DNA from: Candidatus Pristimantibacillus lignocellulolyticus
Lineage (GTDB): Bacteria > Bacillota > Bacilli > Paenibacillales > Paenibacillaceae
Reading direction: 5' to 3'
DNA length: 64,000 nt
Assembly (NCBI GenBank): GCA_023639215.1
Contig: CP097899.1
Span: forward strand, 4,770,001 to 4,834,000
Under the pieces are notes generated by a model. The model was not told the DNA's origin. It ran no database searches and saw only the letters and a list, made by a program, of their open reading frames with translations. The translations under genes were made by a program, and so were the position numbers. This document shows positions 8,701 to 17,754 of the stretch, piece by piece. Position 1 is the first letter of the stretch; every line of letters starts with the position of its first letter.

Positions 8701-10074
8701 CTTTAATGATTTTTGTTGCGATGAAGAATTTAGAACGATTAAAGCTTTTGAACCGTCGACATTTTTAAAGGCAACGTTTTCAATATTACCAGAACCAAAT
8801 GTATTTGACTGTATACGAACTGCACCAGGCAGTACAAAGCGACTCGCTTGACCAAATGCATAATATTCTTCATTATATTTCACCGATTGGTCTTTCTCGT
8901 TAATTGTAACGATTCCTCGGCAGTCTTTACAACCACCTACTCTAGGTCCATATTCTTCATTAAGTGCGATATTCCATTTCAAAGAAGTTTTCGCCCAATT
9001 TCTCGTAGCACCAATAATTAAGTTTTGTACATCCCATACGACATTGCTGGCGAAGTCAGGAGCAAATTCTCCTCCAGAGCTTTCTGTGAAATAAATATCC
9101 TTATCAGGAAATAAATCTTTTACTAGCGATTGACTTTCCACTTTTCCTGCGTACCCATGGAATGCTGTTCCTGTAATATATTTGTTTGCTTCAGCATCCT
9201 TTAGAATATCAATCGGATAATCTGGTTCATCCCAGTTATGATCCCACACAATAATTTTAGTATCGATGTTAGCATTTTCTAAAGCTACACCAAGATGCTT
9301 CGCTAGTTCTGCTTGATCCTCTGGCTCCATTAGCATACTAGGATAATCAGAAGACTGATGATGCGGTTCATTTTGCAAAGTTACAGCATCAATAGTAATA
9401 CCTTCTGATGAATATGCTTGAATAAATTTTACAAAGTATTGAGCATATACGTCATAATACTCTGCCTTAAGCTTACCACCCATAAGTGAACCATTTTCCT
9501 TCATCCACGCTGGTGCACTCCACGGGGATGCCATTACTTTAAGTTGAGGATTAATCTCCAGTGCTTGCTTAAGAACAGGAATAATGTATGCGCTATCATG
9601 TTGAATTGAAAAATGTTCTAGATTAGGGTCTGTTTGACCTTCTGGAATATCGTTATATGTATAAATACTTCTTGCAAAATCACTCGCTCCCATCGGAAGT
9701 CTCACATAGCTGAATCCAACACCCTCGCCAGTTCTACCAAATAAATTATTCATAAGTTCGTCACGAGATGATTTTTCCATTCCGTGTATAAGCCATGCTG
9801 AGGAATCTGTGAGAGAGCCACCAAAACCATCCATAGTCTGATAAGTTACAGACTCGTTTACATTTATAGTATATTGTTCATTCTTAAGAATTTCGTCAGT
9901 AAATTCGAGTGAACCCGCTTGCTTCTCAAGAAGCTTTGACTTATCACCAGTCGTCATCCATACGTTGACTGACTCTCCTCCGGCCGCAGATACGCTAGGT
10001 GTGCTTGCACTACTAAAGCTCGTAAATAAGAAACTTACCAATAATGTATGAACTAATAATTTCTTTATTTTCAT
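5716..10074 (-). CDS. GH30 glycosidase with CBM6, FN3, cohesin and SLH domains
   Basis: A 1452-residue secreted, wall-anchored enzyme. Order: signal peptide (1-31); GH30 catalytic domain (about 45-485) with GFGGSLTDSSAWL, predicted acid/base Glu236 in TLQNEP and nucleophile Glu331 in YFTES; CBM6-like domain (490-613); beta-sandwich module (625-765); two FN3 domains (780-878, 884-970); a second, related beta-sandwich module (978-1117); a cohesin-like domain (1140-1271); three SLH domains (1278-1452). The catalytic motifs fit the glucosylceramidase/beta-1,6-glucanase side of GH30, but the substrate is not certain. Carrying its own cohesin and its own wall anchor makes it both enzyme and scaffold. 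Twin LacI operators lie upstream and a strong terminator downstream. The cohesin-SLH part is paralogous to the gene at 11656. Confidence 0.88.
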   Translation of the reverse strand: MKIKKLLVHTLLVSFLFTSFSSASTPSVSAAGGESVNVWMTTGDKSKLLEKQAGSLEFTDEILKNEQYTINVNESVTYQTMDGFGGSLTDSSAWLIHGMEKSSRDELMNNLFGRTGEGVGFSYVRLPMGASDFARSIYTYNDIPEGQTDPNLEHFSIQHDSAYIIPVLKQALEINPQLKVMASPWSAPAWMKENGSLMGGKLKAEYYDVYAQYFVKFIQAYSSEGITIDAVTLQNEPHHQSSDYPSMLMEPEDQAELAKHLGVALENANIDTKIIVWDHNWDEPDYPIDILKDAEANKYITGTAFHGYAGKVESQSLVKDLFPDKDIYFTESSGGEFAPDFASNVVWDVQNLIIGATRNWAKTSLKWNIALNEEYGPRVGGCKDCRGIVTINEKDQSVKYNEEYYAFGQASRFVLPGAVRIQSNTFGSGNIENVAFKNVDGSKALIVLNSSSQQKSLKVKWGSRNFSYSLPAGAVATFVWEGTQVGASAMNPYARTQAEQYNEMNNVTAGIATDDGGGQYVESNGSNSYVKFDQAEFVHGTASLQVRAAAVGDGKIEFRLGSPTGEYVGEVNVSDTGSLQSWKTKSVKIDGVTGTHDLYVVLSGSVRLNWFQFSTDSLQDNTNYLNIGGGFEEGNLVGWESRTPEGQAAVHKVDGDNPRTGNYKLGHYASEAYKQTTYRKIQVPNGIYTASVWYQKGGNTNVSLNASQYGGADISVAAHTTDYVGNWTQLVIPAISVTNGELELAITSDNAANEWASFDDVQLFRQTPKAPVAAQGDQVVDTPQDVRAVVQDGHNIVVNWSSSTGADSYNIYRSVIHSDDEENSSYVNYQLISVVSGDVSSYTDKGLRGEMTYSYRVTANQSSAQSAASVAVVATTATGSHKMVPQTPVGLTVEPTVNGAKLVWAANTENEFLRYHIYVDGAKVASVDSAIDSRYTVTNLKAWKNYTFSVSAVNNVLNESAQSAIVSGTPIAAAELVSLPNMDFELGDLTHWQQWHPEGQGLAGFVDDDGARGKYKLTHWAGADYKQSTFRKVEVPNGLYKLKVWVRTGGGQNSLQLEAKNYGGDQKTKDLRSASGGTWTAFTIDGIEVTNGQIEIGITSDAKGGNWAAIDDFELYQYPAPEVEPSNPDSNQGSDHVLSSPEFKLVADKLELKSGEMVTLTMNGSKVNDMYAYEAKFTYDATKLELLEATSQLKRVSEAPIKKGNEIIITHTKTGNVAGENGDVFIGTLTFKAKESGSTLVNWNAMKVIDSKQITNSYVVNKTASLVISDAIVNPISFDDIKGHWAEQSIIEAASKGLINGYPGGKFLPNASITRTEFAVMLSRALQLEVQGELEFADASNIPNWAKTDVAKAVTAGLIQGYQDDSFRGDQQITRAEIAVMVARSLNLKASDGEKLTFVDSSDIPTWAKGWVELAVDKGIMEGRSGNLFVPNDNATRAEATVMILRLLNLDK

Positions 10075-10261
10075 GTTGTCATTACCCCTCTCAATATTAT
10101 TTAAAAATCTATCATTTCTCTAATTGCTGCCTTCAAGCTTCAGCTATTATATAATCACCTCCCCTTTCTATTTCCATCGTCTTTCGGAACGAAGATTACA
10201 CACTTTCTTAATGTTGATATGGTGTGTTTATTGTCCCACTAAGCAGATAATATCATTTTAT

Positions 10262-10273
10262 GAAATCGATTTC
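10262..10273. promoter_or_regulatory. LacI-type operator, proximal copy
   Basis: The perfect palindrome GAAATCGATTTC lies 188 bp upstream of the GH30 start. An identical copy occurs at 10373-10384. The CG-centred palindrome is typical of LacI-family operators. Confidence 0.65.
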
Positions 10274-10341
10274 AATAATAAAATACAAAAATAGTAATTT
10301 AATAAAATGATAATCCCTTGAATATATCGATTTTATCACAC

Positions 10342-10347
10342 ATTATA
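10342..10347 (-). promoter_or_regulatory. Candidate -10 box of the GH30 promoter
   Basis: A perfect TATAAT on the minus strand lies between the two palindromic operators. No good -35 is seen at 17 bp, so the promoter may need activation or have a weak -35. Confidence 0.35.
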
Positions 10348-10372
10348 GTGTGTACATTATTTCCCTTAAAAT

Positions 10373-10384
10373 GAAATCGATTTC
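10373..10384. promoter_or_regulatory. LacI-type operator, distal copy
   Basis: Second perfect GAAATCGATTTC, 111 bp from the first. The two copies flank the candidate -10, an arrangement that would permit looping repression. The rest of 10075-10470 is AT-rich with no coding sequence seen. Confidence 0.65.
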
Positions 10385-10474
10385 TTATATGATTATATAA
10401 AGCAAGTGATGCTGTGAGGTGAGTGCGAAGTGTTTCAAGTTTAAGTATCCTTTAGAATCTATCTCCATCATAAA

Positions 10475-10520
10475 AATACCGTAATGTATCGGATCTCTAC
10501 ATCCATACATAACGGTATTT
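10475..10520 (-). terminator. Terminator after the 151-residue membrane protein gene
   Basis: On the minus strand the stem AATACCGTTATGTAT pairs with ATACATTACGGTATT (one mismatch) and runs into TTTTT. It lies just past the stop at 10532. Confidence 0.75.
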
Positions 10521-10531
10521 CCGGGGGTTAA

Positions 10532-10987
10532 TCATATCCATGTATATATTGTACCTTTTACTACTTTAATTCCGTTCTCCTCAGCCCATTGTTCCCACTC
10601 ACGTATTTGAAGTTCACTATTATGTTTAAATCTAAAATGTAGTTTCGTACTTACAAATCTTTTCCCAATTTGTTTAATACCTATACTTTGGATAAAGTAT
10701 CCTTGTATTATTAATTTTTCTATCTTATTTATAGGAAGCTCCAATTTCTTCGTCTTTAAGCCATTTTCTGTAATTTCAATTTCTTTAGTAAATCCTGCAT
10801 TTGAGATCAGTTGAATAATAATTACAGATAAAGATAACACAATAATAACCCAATTTAACAAATTAGAAGTAAATGATATGTTATCAAATCTTATAAAAAA
10901 AGACAGCTGTATTACCAAATGTATTGAGAAAATGATCGGTTGTCCGTAGGCAGAAATTGGCAAACTAATTTCACATTTCTTATTCAA
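10532..10987 (-). CDS. Small membrane protein of unknown function
   Basis: 151 residues. Two hydrophobic helices (about 18-35 and 45-64) are followed by a soluble C-terminal part (about 68-151) rich in beta-type sequence, of the kind seen in PH-like membrane-associated proteins. The start is TTG at 10987 with GAGGA 6 bp upstream. It ends with its own terminator. The next gene upstream on the same strand (33 bp away) is another small membrane protein, so the two may be cotranscribed. I do not recognise a family and assign no function. Confidence 0.6.
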   Translation of the reverse strand: MNKKCEISLPISAYGQPIIFSIHLVIQLSFFIRFDNISFTSNLLNWVIIVLSLSVIIIQLISNAGFTKEIEITENGLKTKKLELPINKIEKLIIQGYFIQSIGIKQIGKRFVSTKLHFRFKHNSELQIREWEQWAEENGIKVVKGTIYTWI

Positions 10988-11019
10988 CTTTTGTCCTCAT
11001 TTCACAACATTCACTAAAT

Positions 11020-11433
11020 CTATCCCTTAATTTCTTTGCCACACTTCGAGCAGTAACTATATGAACTATCATTTATCTTGTTACCGCAATAAGGACAGAA
11101 ACTAAAACTACTTGTATTACTTATTTGTTCGTTAAATTGATTATAATCTTGCCCCTGCGTATTATTGATGTACCTATTCAGCGGATCTGGTTCTTCATTA
11201 GTTTCAGTAATATCAAATAGAGACATTCTATTTTTTGCTGTTGCATTATTATAATGATAAATCGCTTGAGCAATAGAAATTCCTACAAATATTATTCCAA
11301 AAAACACAAAAAAGATCGGAGCACCCATGCTTGCCGCCGTTATGGTCCAAAAGATTCCGAATAATCCAATTGCTACACTTCCTACAGCTCCCATTGCAGA
11401 AGGACCTCGACCTGGTTTTACACTTTTACTCAT
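11020..11433 (-). CDS. Two-helix membrane protein with C-terminal zinc ribbon
   Basis: 137 residues. Two membrane helices (about 15-32 and 38-56) are followed by a linker and a C-terminal zinc ribbon with two CxxC pairs (CPYCGNKI and CSKCGKEI). The ATG at 11433 was chosen because GGAGAGGTG precedes it by 6 bp. Such zinc-ribbon membrane proteins are common small proteins in Firmicutes with no fixed role. The gene probably forms a pair with the one at 10532. Confidence 0.65.
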   Translation of the reverse strand: MSKSVKPGRGPSAMGAVGSVAIGLFGIFWTITAASMGAPIFFVFFGIIFVGISIAQAIYHYNNATAKNRMSLFDITETNEEPDPLNRYINNTQGQDYNQFNEQISNTSSFSFCPYCGNKINDSSYSYCSKCGKEIKG

Positions 11434-11614
11434 TTGTATCACCTCTCCTATAATGTAGTAATAAAATATGATGAATTTGCCTTTACTAACTTATATTATG
11501 GGTCATATTTCCATTTTACTAAAGAATCGATTTATTAGATACAGAGTTTTATTCCTAATAGGACTGTTTTAATACGATTTTTACTATCAACATTGCTCCT
11601 CTCTTGATTCTTAT

Positions 11615-11649
11615 AAAAAAACCTTCGGATTTATAACATCCGAAGGTTT
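11615..11649 (-). terminator. Terminator of the cohesin-SLH gene
   Basis: On the minus strand an 11-12 bp perfect stem built on ACCTTCGGAT is followed by seven T. It starts 7 bp after the gene's stop at 11656. Confidence 0.9.
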
Positions 11650-11655
11650 TGAGAA

Positions 11656-12681
11656 TTACTTATCTAAACTCAATAGTCTTAATATCATTACTGTCGCTTC
11701 TGCTCTTGTTGCGTTATCATTCGGTACAAATTTATTACCGCTACTACCTTGCATAATTCCTTTATCAACTGCTAGTTCTACCGATCCTTTAGCCCAGCTT
11801 GGAATGCTGCTACTATCAACAAATGGTAGTTTGGAACCGTCAGCAGCTTTCAAGTTCAAACTGCGAGCAACCATTACCGCAATTTCTGCTCTAGTTATTG
11901 GTTGGTCACCTATAAAGCTATTATCTTGATAACCTTGGATAAATCCAGCTTTTACCGCTTTAGCAACATCTGATTTTGCCCAATTCGGAATTTTGCTTGC
12001 ATCAGTGAATGTAAGCTCGTCCTGCACTTCCAGCTTCAATGATCTTGATAACATTACTGCAAATTCTGTCCGTGTAATGGAACCGTTTGGTAGAAACTTC
12101 CCATTAGGATATCCATCAATCAAACCTTTGTTTGCTGCTTCAATAATCGATTTTTCAGCCCAATGACCATTAATATCGGTAAATGAGACTGGATTCACGA
12201 TCGGACCTGCAATAGTAAGTGATGCCGTTTCATTCACTGCATAACTATTTGCTTGAAGTTGACTGTCTACTACTTTCATAGCGTTCCAATTCACTACGGC
12301 TATACCGCTTTCTTTCACTTTAAATGTTAATGTTACAATTAATAAATCTCCATTTTCGCCAGCACTATTTCCAACTTTCGTATGTGCAAGTGTGATTTCA
12401 TTATCCTTTATCATTGGAGCTACGGAAAATCCTTTTAATTGTGATTTAGCTTCCATAAATTCTAGCTTAGTAGAATCATAAGTGAATGTAGCTTCATACG
12501 CGTACATATCTTTCAGTTTTTTTCCATTCATCGCCAACGTAACGACTTCACCTGGTTCCAGTTCTAGCTTGTCTGCCGTTAATTGAAACTGTGAGGTACT
12601 TGCTGCAAGAGCTGAACCTTGCATGAAATTAACTGTACAAATGATACCAACCAATAAAAACATTAATATTTTCCTCTTCAT
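11656..12681 (-). CDS. Cohesin-SLH anchoring protein (mini-scaffoldin)
   Basis: 341 residues: signal peptide (1-27), one cohesin-like domain (about 31-155, with YAYEATFTYDSTKLEF), then three SLH domains (about 165-341). There is no catalytic domain. It is strongly similar, segment by segment, to the last 310 residues of the GH30 enzyme, so one arose from the other by duplication or both from a common source. The likely role is to hold dockerin-bearing proteins at the cell surface. The neighbouring gene upstream encodes such a protein. Start ATG with GGAGTGG upstream; strong terminator downstream. That it binds that dockerin is inference. Confidence 0.85.
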   Translation of the reverse strand: MKRKILMFLLVGIICTVNFMQGSALAASTSQFQLTADKLELEPGEVVTLAMNGKKLKDMYAYEATFTYDSTKLEFMEAKSQLKGFSVAPMIKDNEITLAHTKVGNSAGENGDLLIVTLTFKVKESGIAVVNWNAMKVVDSQLQANSYAVNETASLTIAGPIVNPVSFTDINGHWAEKSIIEAANKGLIDGYPNGKFLPNGSITRTEFAVMLSRSLKLEVQDELTFTDASKIPNWAKSDVAKAVKAGFIQGYQDNSFIGDQPITRAEIAVMVARSLNLKAADGSKLPFVDSSSIPSWAKGSVELAVDKGIMQGSSGNKFVPNDNATRAEATVMILRLLSLDK

Positions 12682-12804
12682 ATATGTCCACTCCTTTTTT
12701 GATGTTTCGATTATCGTAAGTTAGGAGATGATTAATCTTTTCCTAAATTACGAGTATATACGCTTGTTAATTCATTAGGATTGCTTGCATAACGATTGTC
12801 AAAT

Positions 12805-15800
12805 CTACGATATCAATTTTGCCAAAGCTACAAGATCCTCAATATCAATCTTATTATCATTGTTAATATCAGCAAACTTTACATCGTTCCAATCTGCATC
12901 ACCAAACTTTTTACCATAATGTTTTGCAATATGTGCTAGATTCTCAATGCTTACTTTATCGTTACCATTCACATCTCCTGGAACCCCGATAGATACTGCA
13001 GACTTAAACGTTTCTAATGCCGTATTCAAAGTAGCTACCGCTTCGTTAATTTGCAATTGCGTTGCATCAGTATCTTTAGCTACATCAGCTGCACTATGAA
13101 TTGCATCCTGCAAGACGGCTTTCGAACCTACCGGGTATTGACCAGCATTTGTACCTTCCAATGCTGCATCATGTGTTGATTGTGCTGTGTTAATTAGATC
13201 ATTTAGAGCTGTACGATCAACTTGAACTACAGTAAATTCATGTGCACCGATATCTGGTTGTCCTGCATATAACGGCGTGCCGTAAATATCATGTGCTCCC
13301 GAGTTAGGAATAACTACTCCTGCATCAATTGCAGGTGAATCAGCTGTAAGCTTGAAGTTAGCTATATTCGTATCCCATATTTGCTGTGTCCAAGTGTCCA
13401 TGACGATACTTTCTGCATCAGGACTAACAAGATTAGCAGGTCCTGTTACTAATGTTGAATATGAATTCGGGCTTCCCGGTAAGCTTGCTACGCTCGCTGG
13501 ATAGAACAGATTGTTCGATACATTTGGAGCATCATAAGATGTCGTCATTTGTGAATATTTTTCAAGCTTACCTTCAACATGTACGATATTGTTTTTGAAG
13601 AACATGTTTTGAATATTGTTTTCTTTGATCAAATACAGCACCTTCATACCTTCTCCAATATAGATCGTATTGTTATAAATTGCAGTACGATCATTCATAC
13701 AGAAGAATATTTCTGTGCCGTTACCATCATTTTTACTAATATTATAACGGAACACATTGCCTACCCCTGCGCTCGCCATTGTTAGCAGGAAGCCGCCTCT
13801 ATTATTATGACTGTAATTATATTGATAAATATTGTTTGTTGCACTAATATCAAAATCAAACGCTTCGCCGTCATTATAGCCATGAACCCCATCATAAACT
13901 TCGTTGTTTTGAATTAATACCTTATCGGTTTGATACAACCAAAGTCCCGCATAGTTTCTAGATTTAGGGCTCATACTGTGTCTTCTAATAATATTTTTTT
14001 CTACCAACCCGCCCGAAGCCATTTCGGAAATAACAATACCATCTCCCAAAATATTTTCGATCAAGTTATTTCTAAACACGACATCGACATTTTTGATACT
14101 GCCTGTATCGCTGCCGTTTTTATATGTTTTGGTACGAAGGCCTTCAATAGCAACATCTTTAATGTGAGAATTTTCTACAAGAATATCTCGGAAACCAGAT
14201 GAGACATTTGTGATATTGCCTTTTTCATCAACGGTATCCCCTCTGAAAATAATACCGCCTGATATTTTTTGAGCGTCGTCATGTGAGTTTATATCATGTA
14301 CATATACATCTTTCACATGAACATGATCAACAAATCCATTACCACCAGCTACTACCATAATCCCTGCTCGCGCAGCCTCTGATACTATAGCACCTTTATT
14401 CGTTACTTCTATTCCATTAATCTCCCAATAGGATAAGTTGTATAAATGTACAGCACCTTCGGCAAATGCATTATTCGTATCTTTATTAGAAATACCGCCA
14501 CCATTAATAATTGGTCTACTCGTTGACTCACCATATACATCTACAATAATTGGCGCTTCTACTGTACCTGATCCTTTAGGTCTAAATTGACCATTCCATA
14601 TTCCACCACGTTTAAATAATATTTTACTGCCCGGTTGCCATTGAATTGCATTCAGTTTTTCAAGCGATTTCCATGCCGTTTGTTCACTTAATCCATCGTT
14701 ATTGTCGTCACCAGCTTCACTGTCCACATAATAAACACCAGTTGCTGCACCTTGAAGACGTGTCACCGTGTACATTTTCACAACCGTATTTCCCGCTTCA
14801 TCACTTGCTGTCACTTTGATCGTATTTGTTCCTAATTGCAATGGGACATCATATTGACCATTGATGTTTGGTGCAACTAAATCATCATTAACTATTACTT
14901 CTAGATCCACTTGAATCGTATCATTCACACTTTTCGCACTAATCGCTACATCTTTAATACTTTCTGTTGAATAAATCGCTTGATCCTCGATTCCCACTAC
15001 TTCTAGTGTAGGAGCTGGCAAGCCTTCAACGAGTACAAGGCGTGGCGCTTCTGCTTGAGAGTTTTCTTTACTTAGGAAATAAGCACCTTTTTGATCATGT
15101 CCATTGTCAATTTTCAACACGAAATAGACGAGTCCAGATTGTTGTGCTGCTAACTTTTTGTTAATAAACTCACTGATATCTAATCTGACAAACCTATTTG
15201 GATATGCGTTAGCAGATACCCTACTGTATGCAGCATCGGCTACTTTCTCACCAATGGCAGGTGCATTACCTGAAGTTAGCGTCGTTTCATCGAACCCAGA
15301 AACCTCATAGATATTAATAACTTCCGATGTTCTTTCATTCCCCATCAGCTCTGCTAAAAATAACTCAATGCCTGCTTCCTTCACATAAGGTACATTACTA
15401 GGTAAAGCGAATGACAGATAAATATTTCTCGTTGTTCCGCCACCCACTGGCTCTTTTAATTGCATTTTTGCGCCATTAAAGTTCTTGTTTAACTCTCTAA
15501 TATCTGTATAGGTATCCCCCGTTACAGGAATCACTTGTGACTTCGAATAATTAACAGTATATTGTTTTGTTTCAGATACATTACCTGCAGCATCCATTGC
15601 TGCAATCGTAATCATATTCTGTCCAGACTTCAGTCTGATTGTATTGCTTCCATTTGCAGCTGTTACGGGAACTCCATTCACCGTCAACAAAATTGCCGGA
15701 TTAGCATCTACATTATCTAAAGCCTCGATCGTAAACGTTAAATCTTCCTCGATTAATTGCTGGCCATCTGTTAATCCGATAACTTTAACGGTTGGAGAAA

Positions 15801-16515
15801 TTGTATCCACATATTCGGATTGATAAATGCTTAAATATGGTTTGTATTTACCTGATTCTTGGTGCTGAGAATAAAAACGGATTCCTCCATTGTCTGCCTT
15901 TGCCTTCGGATAAAGAGCTAAAGCAAAAGGTGATGTAGCATCTGCCTGAAGTGATTCCTTCAAATCAGTCACATCAATTTCAACCCATGTGCCGGTATTC
16001 GCATCCGTAAACGTCTGTTCACCGATTGCAACAGCGTTATCCATTAACCCAAGCGTATTATTCCATGTCCAGTTTTCTTCACTTATTGAAGGTTTTTCTG
16101 TTCTGAAAACTTGAATCGTATCTGTCTTATCGTTACCTGTATGTTCCTTTAAAAACATCGTCAGCTTAATACTTTGTACATTATTCCAGTCGATGTTCGA
16201 GCTAGCAGACATATCAAACTCCATATGTCCTCTTCTGCTAAAGCTCATATCGCCCGCCCATTTCGTTTCAATGAGTTCTTTAGCAATTGTAGTGGAGCCT
16301 GTCGTTGCCTGCTTATCAGCATGAGAACCTCCACGTACTGTCGTACCATATAACGAATTTGCTTTAATCGGGGATGATGATTGATCATCCCCTGCAATTA
16401 CTGGATCGATTATCTCTGCAGCAGAAACCGATCCGCCACCTACAAAATTCAAACTTTGTGCAATCATCATTACCGCCAATAAAAGCGCTGTCATTTTAAT
16501 TCGAATTCTCATCAT
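12805..16515 (-). CDS. Secreted beta-helix protein with DNRLRE, FIVAR and dockerin domains
   Basis: 1236 residues. Signal peptide (1-33); a first DNRLRE/CBM96-like domain (about 45-235); a bacterial Ig-like segment (240-322); a second DNRLRE-like domain (about 330-497); another Ig-like segment (500-587); a right-handed parallel beta-helix (about 594-1080) opening with YYVDSEAGDDNNDG, as in pectate-lyase-like and alginate-lyase-like proteins; a FIVAR helical domain (about 1100-1172); and a type I dockerin (1177-1236). The dockerin has two calcium loops, DVNGNDKVSIENL and DINNDNKIDIEDL. It may be a polysaccharide lyase or hydrolase; no catalytic residues can be assigned. The dockerin should attach it to a cohesin, and two cohesin proteins are encoded just downstream. 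Confidence 0.85.
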   Translation of the reverse strand: MMRIRIKMTALLLAVMMIAQSLNFVGGGSVSAAEIIDPVIAGDDQSSSPIKANSLYGTTVRGGSHADKQATTGSTTIAKELIETKWAGDMSFSRRGHMEFDMSASSNIDWNNVQSIKLTMFLKEHTGNDKTDTIQVFRTEKPSISEENWTWNNTLGLMDNAVAIGEQTFTDANTGTWVEIDVTDLKESLQADATSPFALALYPKAKADNGGIRFYSQHQESGKYKPYLSIYQSEYVDTISPTVKVIGLTDGQQLIEEDLTFTIEALDNVDANPAILLTVNGVPVTAANGSNTIRLKSGQNMITIAAMDAAGNVSETKQYTVNYSKSQVIPVTGDTYTDIRELNKNFNGAKMQLKEPVGGGTTRNIYLSFALPSNVPYVKEAGIELFLAELMGNERTSEVINIYEVSGFDETTLTSGNAPAIGEKVADAAYSRVSANAYPNRFVRLDISEFINKKLAAQQSGLVYFVLKIDNGHDQKGAYFLSKENSQAEAPRLVLVEGLPAPTLEVVGIEDQAIYSTESIKDVAISAKSVNDTIQVDLEVIVNDDLVAPNINGQYDVPLQLGTNTIKVTASDEAGNTVVKMYTVTRLQGAATGVYYVDSEAGDDNNDGLSEQTAWKSLEKLNAIQWQPGSKILFKRGGIWNGQFRPKGSGTVEAPIIVDVYGESTSRPIINGGGISNKDTNNAFAEGAVHLYNLSYWEINGIEVTNKGAIVSEAARAGIMVVAGGNGFVDHVHVKDVYVHDINSHDDAQKISGGIIFRGDTVDEKGNITNVSSGFRDILVENSHIKDVAIEGLRTKTYKNGSDTGSIKNVDVVFRNNLIENILGDGIVISEMASGGLVEKNIIRRHSMSPKSRNYAGLWLYQTDKVLIQNNEVYDGVHGYNDGEAFDFDISATNNIYQYNYSHNNRGGFLLTMASAGVGNVFRYNISKNDGNGTEIFFCMNDRTAIYNNTIYIGEGMKVLYLIKENNIQNMFFKNNIVHVEGKLEKYSQMTTSYDAPNVSNNLFYPASVASLPGSPNSYSTLVTGPANLVSPDAESIVMDTWTQQIWDTNIANFKLTADSPAIDAGVVIPNSGAHDIYGTPLYAGQPDIGAHEFTVVQVDRTALNDLINTAQSTHDAALEGTNAGQYPVGSKAVLQDAIHSAADVAKDTDATQLQINEAVATLNTALETFKSAVSIGVPGDVNGNDKVSIENLAHIAKHYGKKFGDADWNDVKFADINNDNKIDIEDLVALAKLIS

Positions 16516-16533
16516 TACTTTTCTCCTTTAAGT

Positions 16534-17580
16534 TTATTTCATTTGAATTTGATTGAACCATTCTTCATTGACATACATGACTTGATTACTTTTCTCTTTC
16601 TCAACCTGCTGCATAAAGTGATCATCCTGCAAAACATCTTCTATCCACAACTTTGCTTCATCAAACGTACTAACTGGCTCTTCCTCTCTATCCAAACAAA
16701 CGACTATATACGTCTGTCCGCTAATTTCAGTTGGTGTGCTCGTTTGACCAATAATTAGTCCATAAGCAAGTTCCTTCAAATGTGCTTCAAGCTCGGATGA
16801 GTTTTCGTCTTTCCCTTCATCTATCCCGTATTGTTTATGTTGAATGACGTAACCATACTGGCTGAAATACTTCTTCTTAAGATCATCTATCTTTACTCCG
16901 CTATGAATCTCATCAATAAGATTCGAAATCACTTCATCCATATTCTCAAAATCTAGTACTTCCAAAGTAATGACAAGAGCTTCAACTTGATCAGGTAATT
17001 TGAAACGAACTGCTTTGTTCAACTCATAATACTGAAGCAGTTCAGTTTCTGGTATGGAAACCGCTTTCACTTTAAAAGAGTTTTTCGCATCCACTACCAA
17101 TTTACTGTGATACACCATATATTGTTGGATCCCATCCAACGATTCCACACCAAACTGATTATCCTCCTTATCCATTTGCTTTTTAATATGGTCATACGAA
17201 ACACTTCTAATCAGACCATGTTGGACTGCTAGCTGCTGTTCAGCCTTTACTTGTACTAGCTTGCTTAACGCTTTTTCTCTTGCAAATTGTATCGGATTTT
17301 CACCTTCGAAATCGGTATTCCAAAAATGCTCATTGTACTCTGCACCATATGTTTGTGAAAAATAGTCCGCTGTAATTGCTTTTTCGTCTTGAAGAAACAT
17401 TCTGAATTCTTCTTCCGGTATCTCTATACCGTTAATGGACAACAATACAGAACTGCGGCTCGTAGTTGCACTTTCGATCGAAGCCCCGCCTAGCCAAATG
17501 CCGATCATAAGGATTACTAGCACAGGTAGCCCGAGCAAGGCTAGACGTTTCCAACTTCGTCTACCTTTTTTTACTTTCAT
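16534..17580 (-). CDS. SurA/PrsA-like membrane-anchored foldase
   Basis: 348 residues from ATG 17580, chosen because a GAGGGGGG ribosome site lies 9 bp upstream; an upstream in-frame start at 17631 is less likely. A basic N-terminus, one membrane helix (about 14-33), a SurA-type chaperone segment (INGIEIPEEEFRMFLQDE region) and a C-terminal parvulin-like region make it an extracellular folding helper. The usual parvulin catalytic signature is weak, so isomerase activity is doubtful. It lies 18 bp upstream of the giant beta-helix gene on the same strand, suggesting cotranscription and a role in folding that exported protein (inference). Confidence 0.75.
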   Translation of the reverse strand: MKVKKGRRSWKRLALLGLPVLVILMIGIWLGGASIESATTSRSSVLLSINGIEIPEEEFRMFLQDEKAITADYFSQTYGAEYNEHFWNTDFEGENPIQFAREKALSKLVQVKAEQQLAVQHGLIRSVSYDHIKKQMDKEDNQFGVESLDGIQQYMVYHSKLVVDAKNSFKVKAVSIPETELLQYYELNKAVRFKLPDQVEALVITLEVLDFENMDEVISNLIDEIHSGVKIDDLKKKYFSQYGYVIQHKQYGIDEGKDENSSELEAHLKELAYGLIIGQTSTPTEISGQTYIVVCLDREEEPVSTFDEAKLWIEDVLQDDHFMQQVEKEKSNQVMYVNEEWFNQIQMK

Positions 17581-17754
17581 CGAGTTTAAATCCCCCCTCT
17601 TTACACGTCGAATTTTCATAACTGCATACATTGCGACTAGCTAATCAATACTACCTTTTATATGATCCTACTCATATTAGCAATCTGAATTATCGCTAAC
17701 AGTATATTATTTTTACTTTTTACTAACAAATTCGACTTCTTTACATAGACGCAC

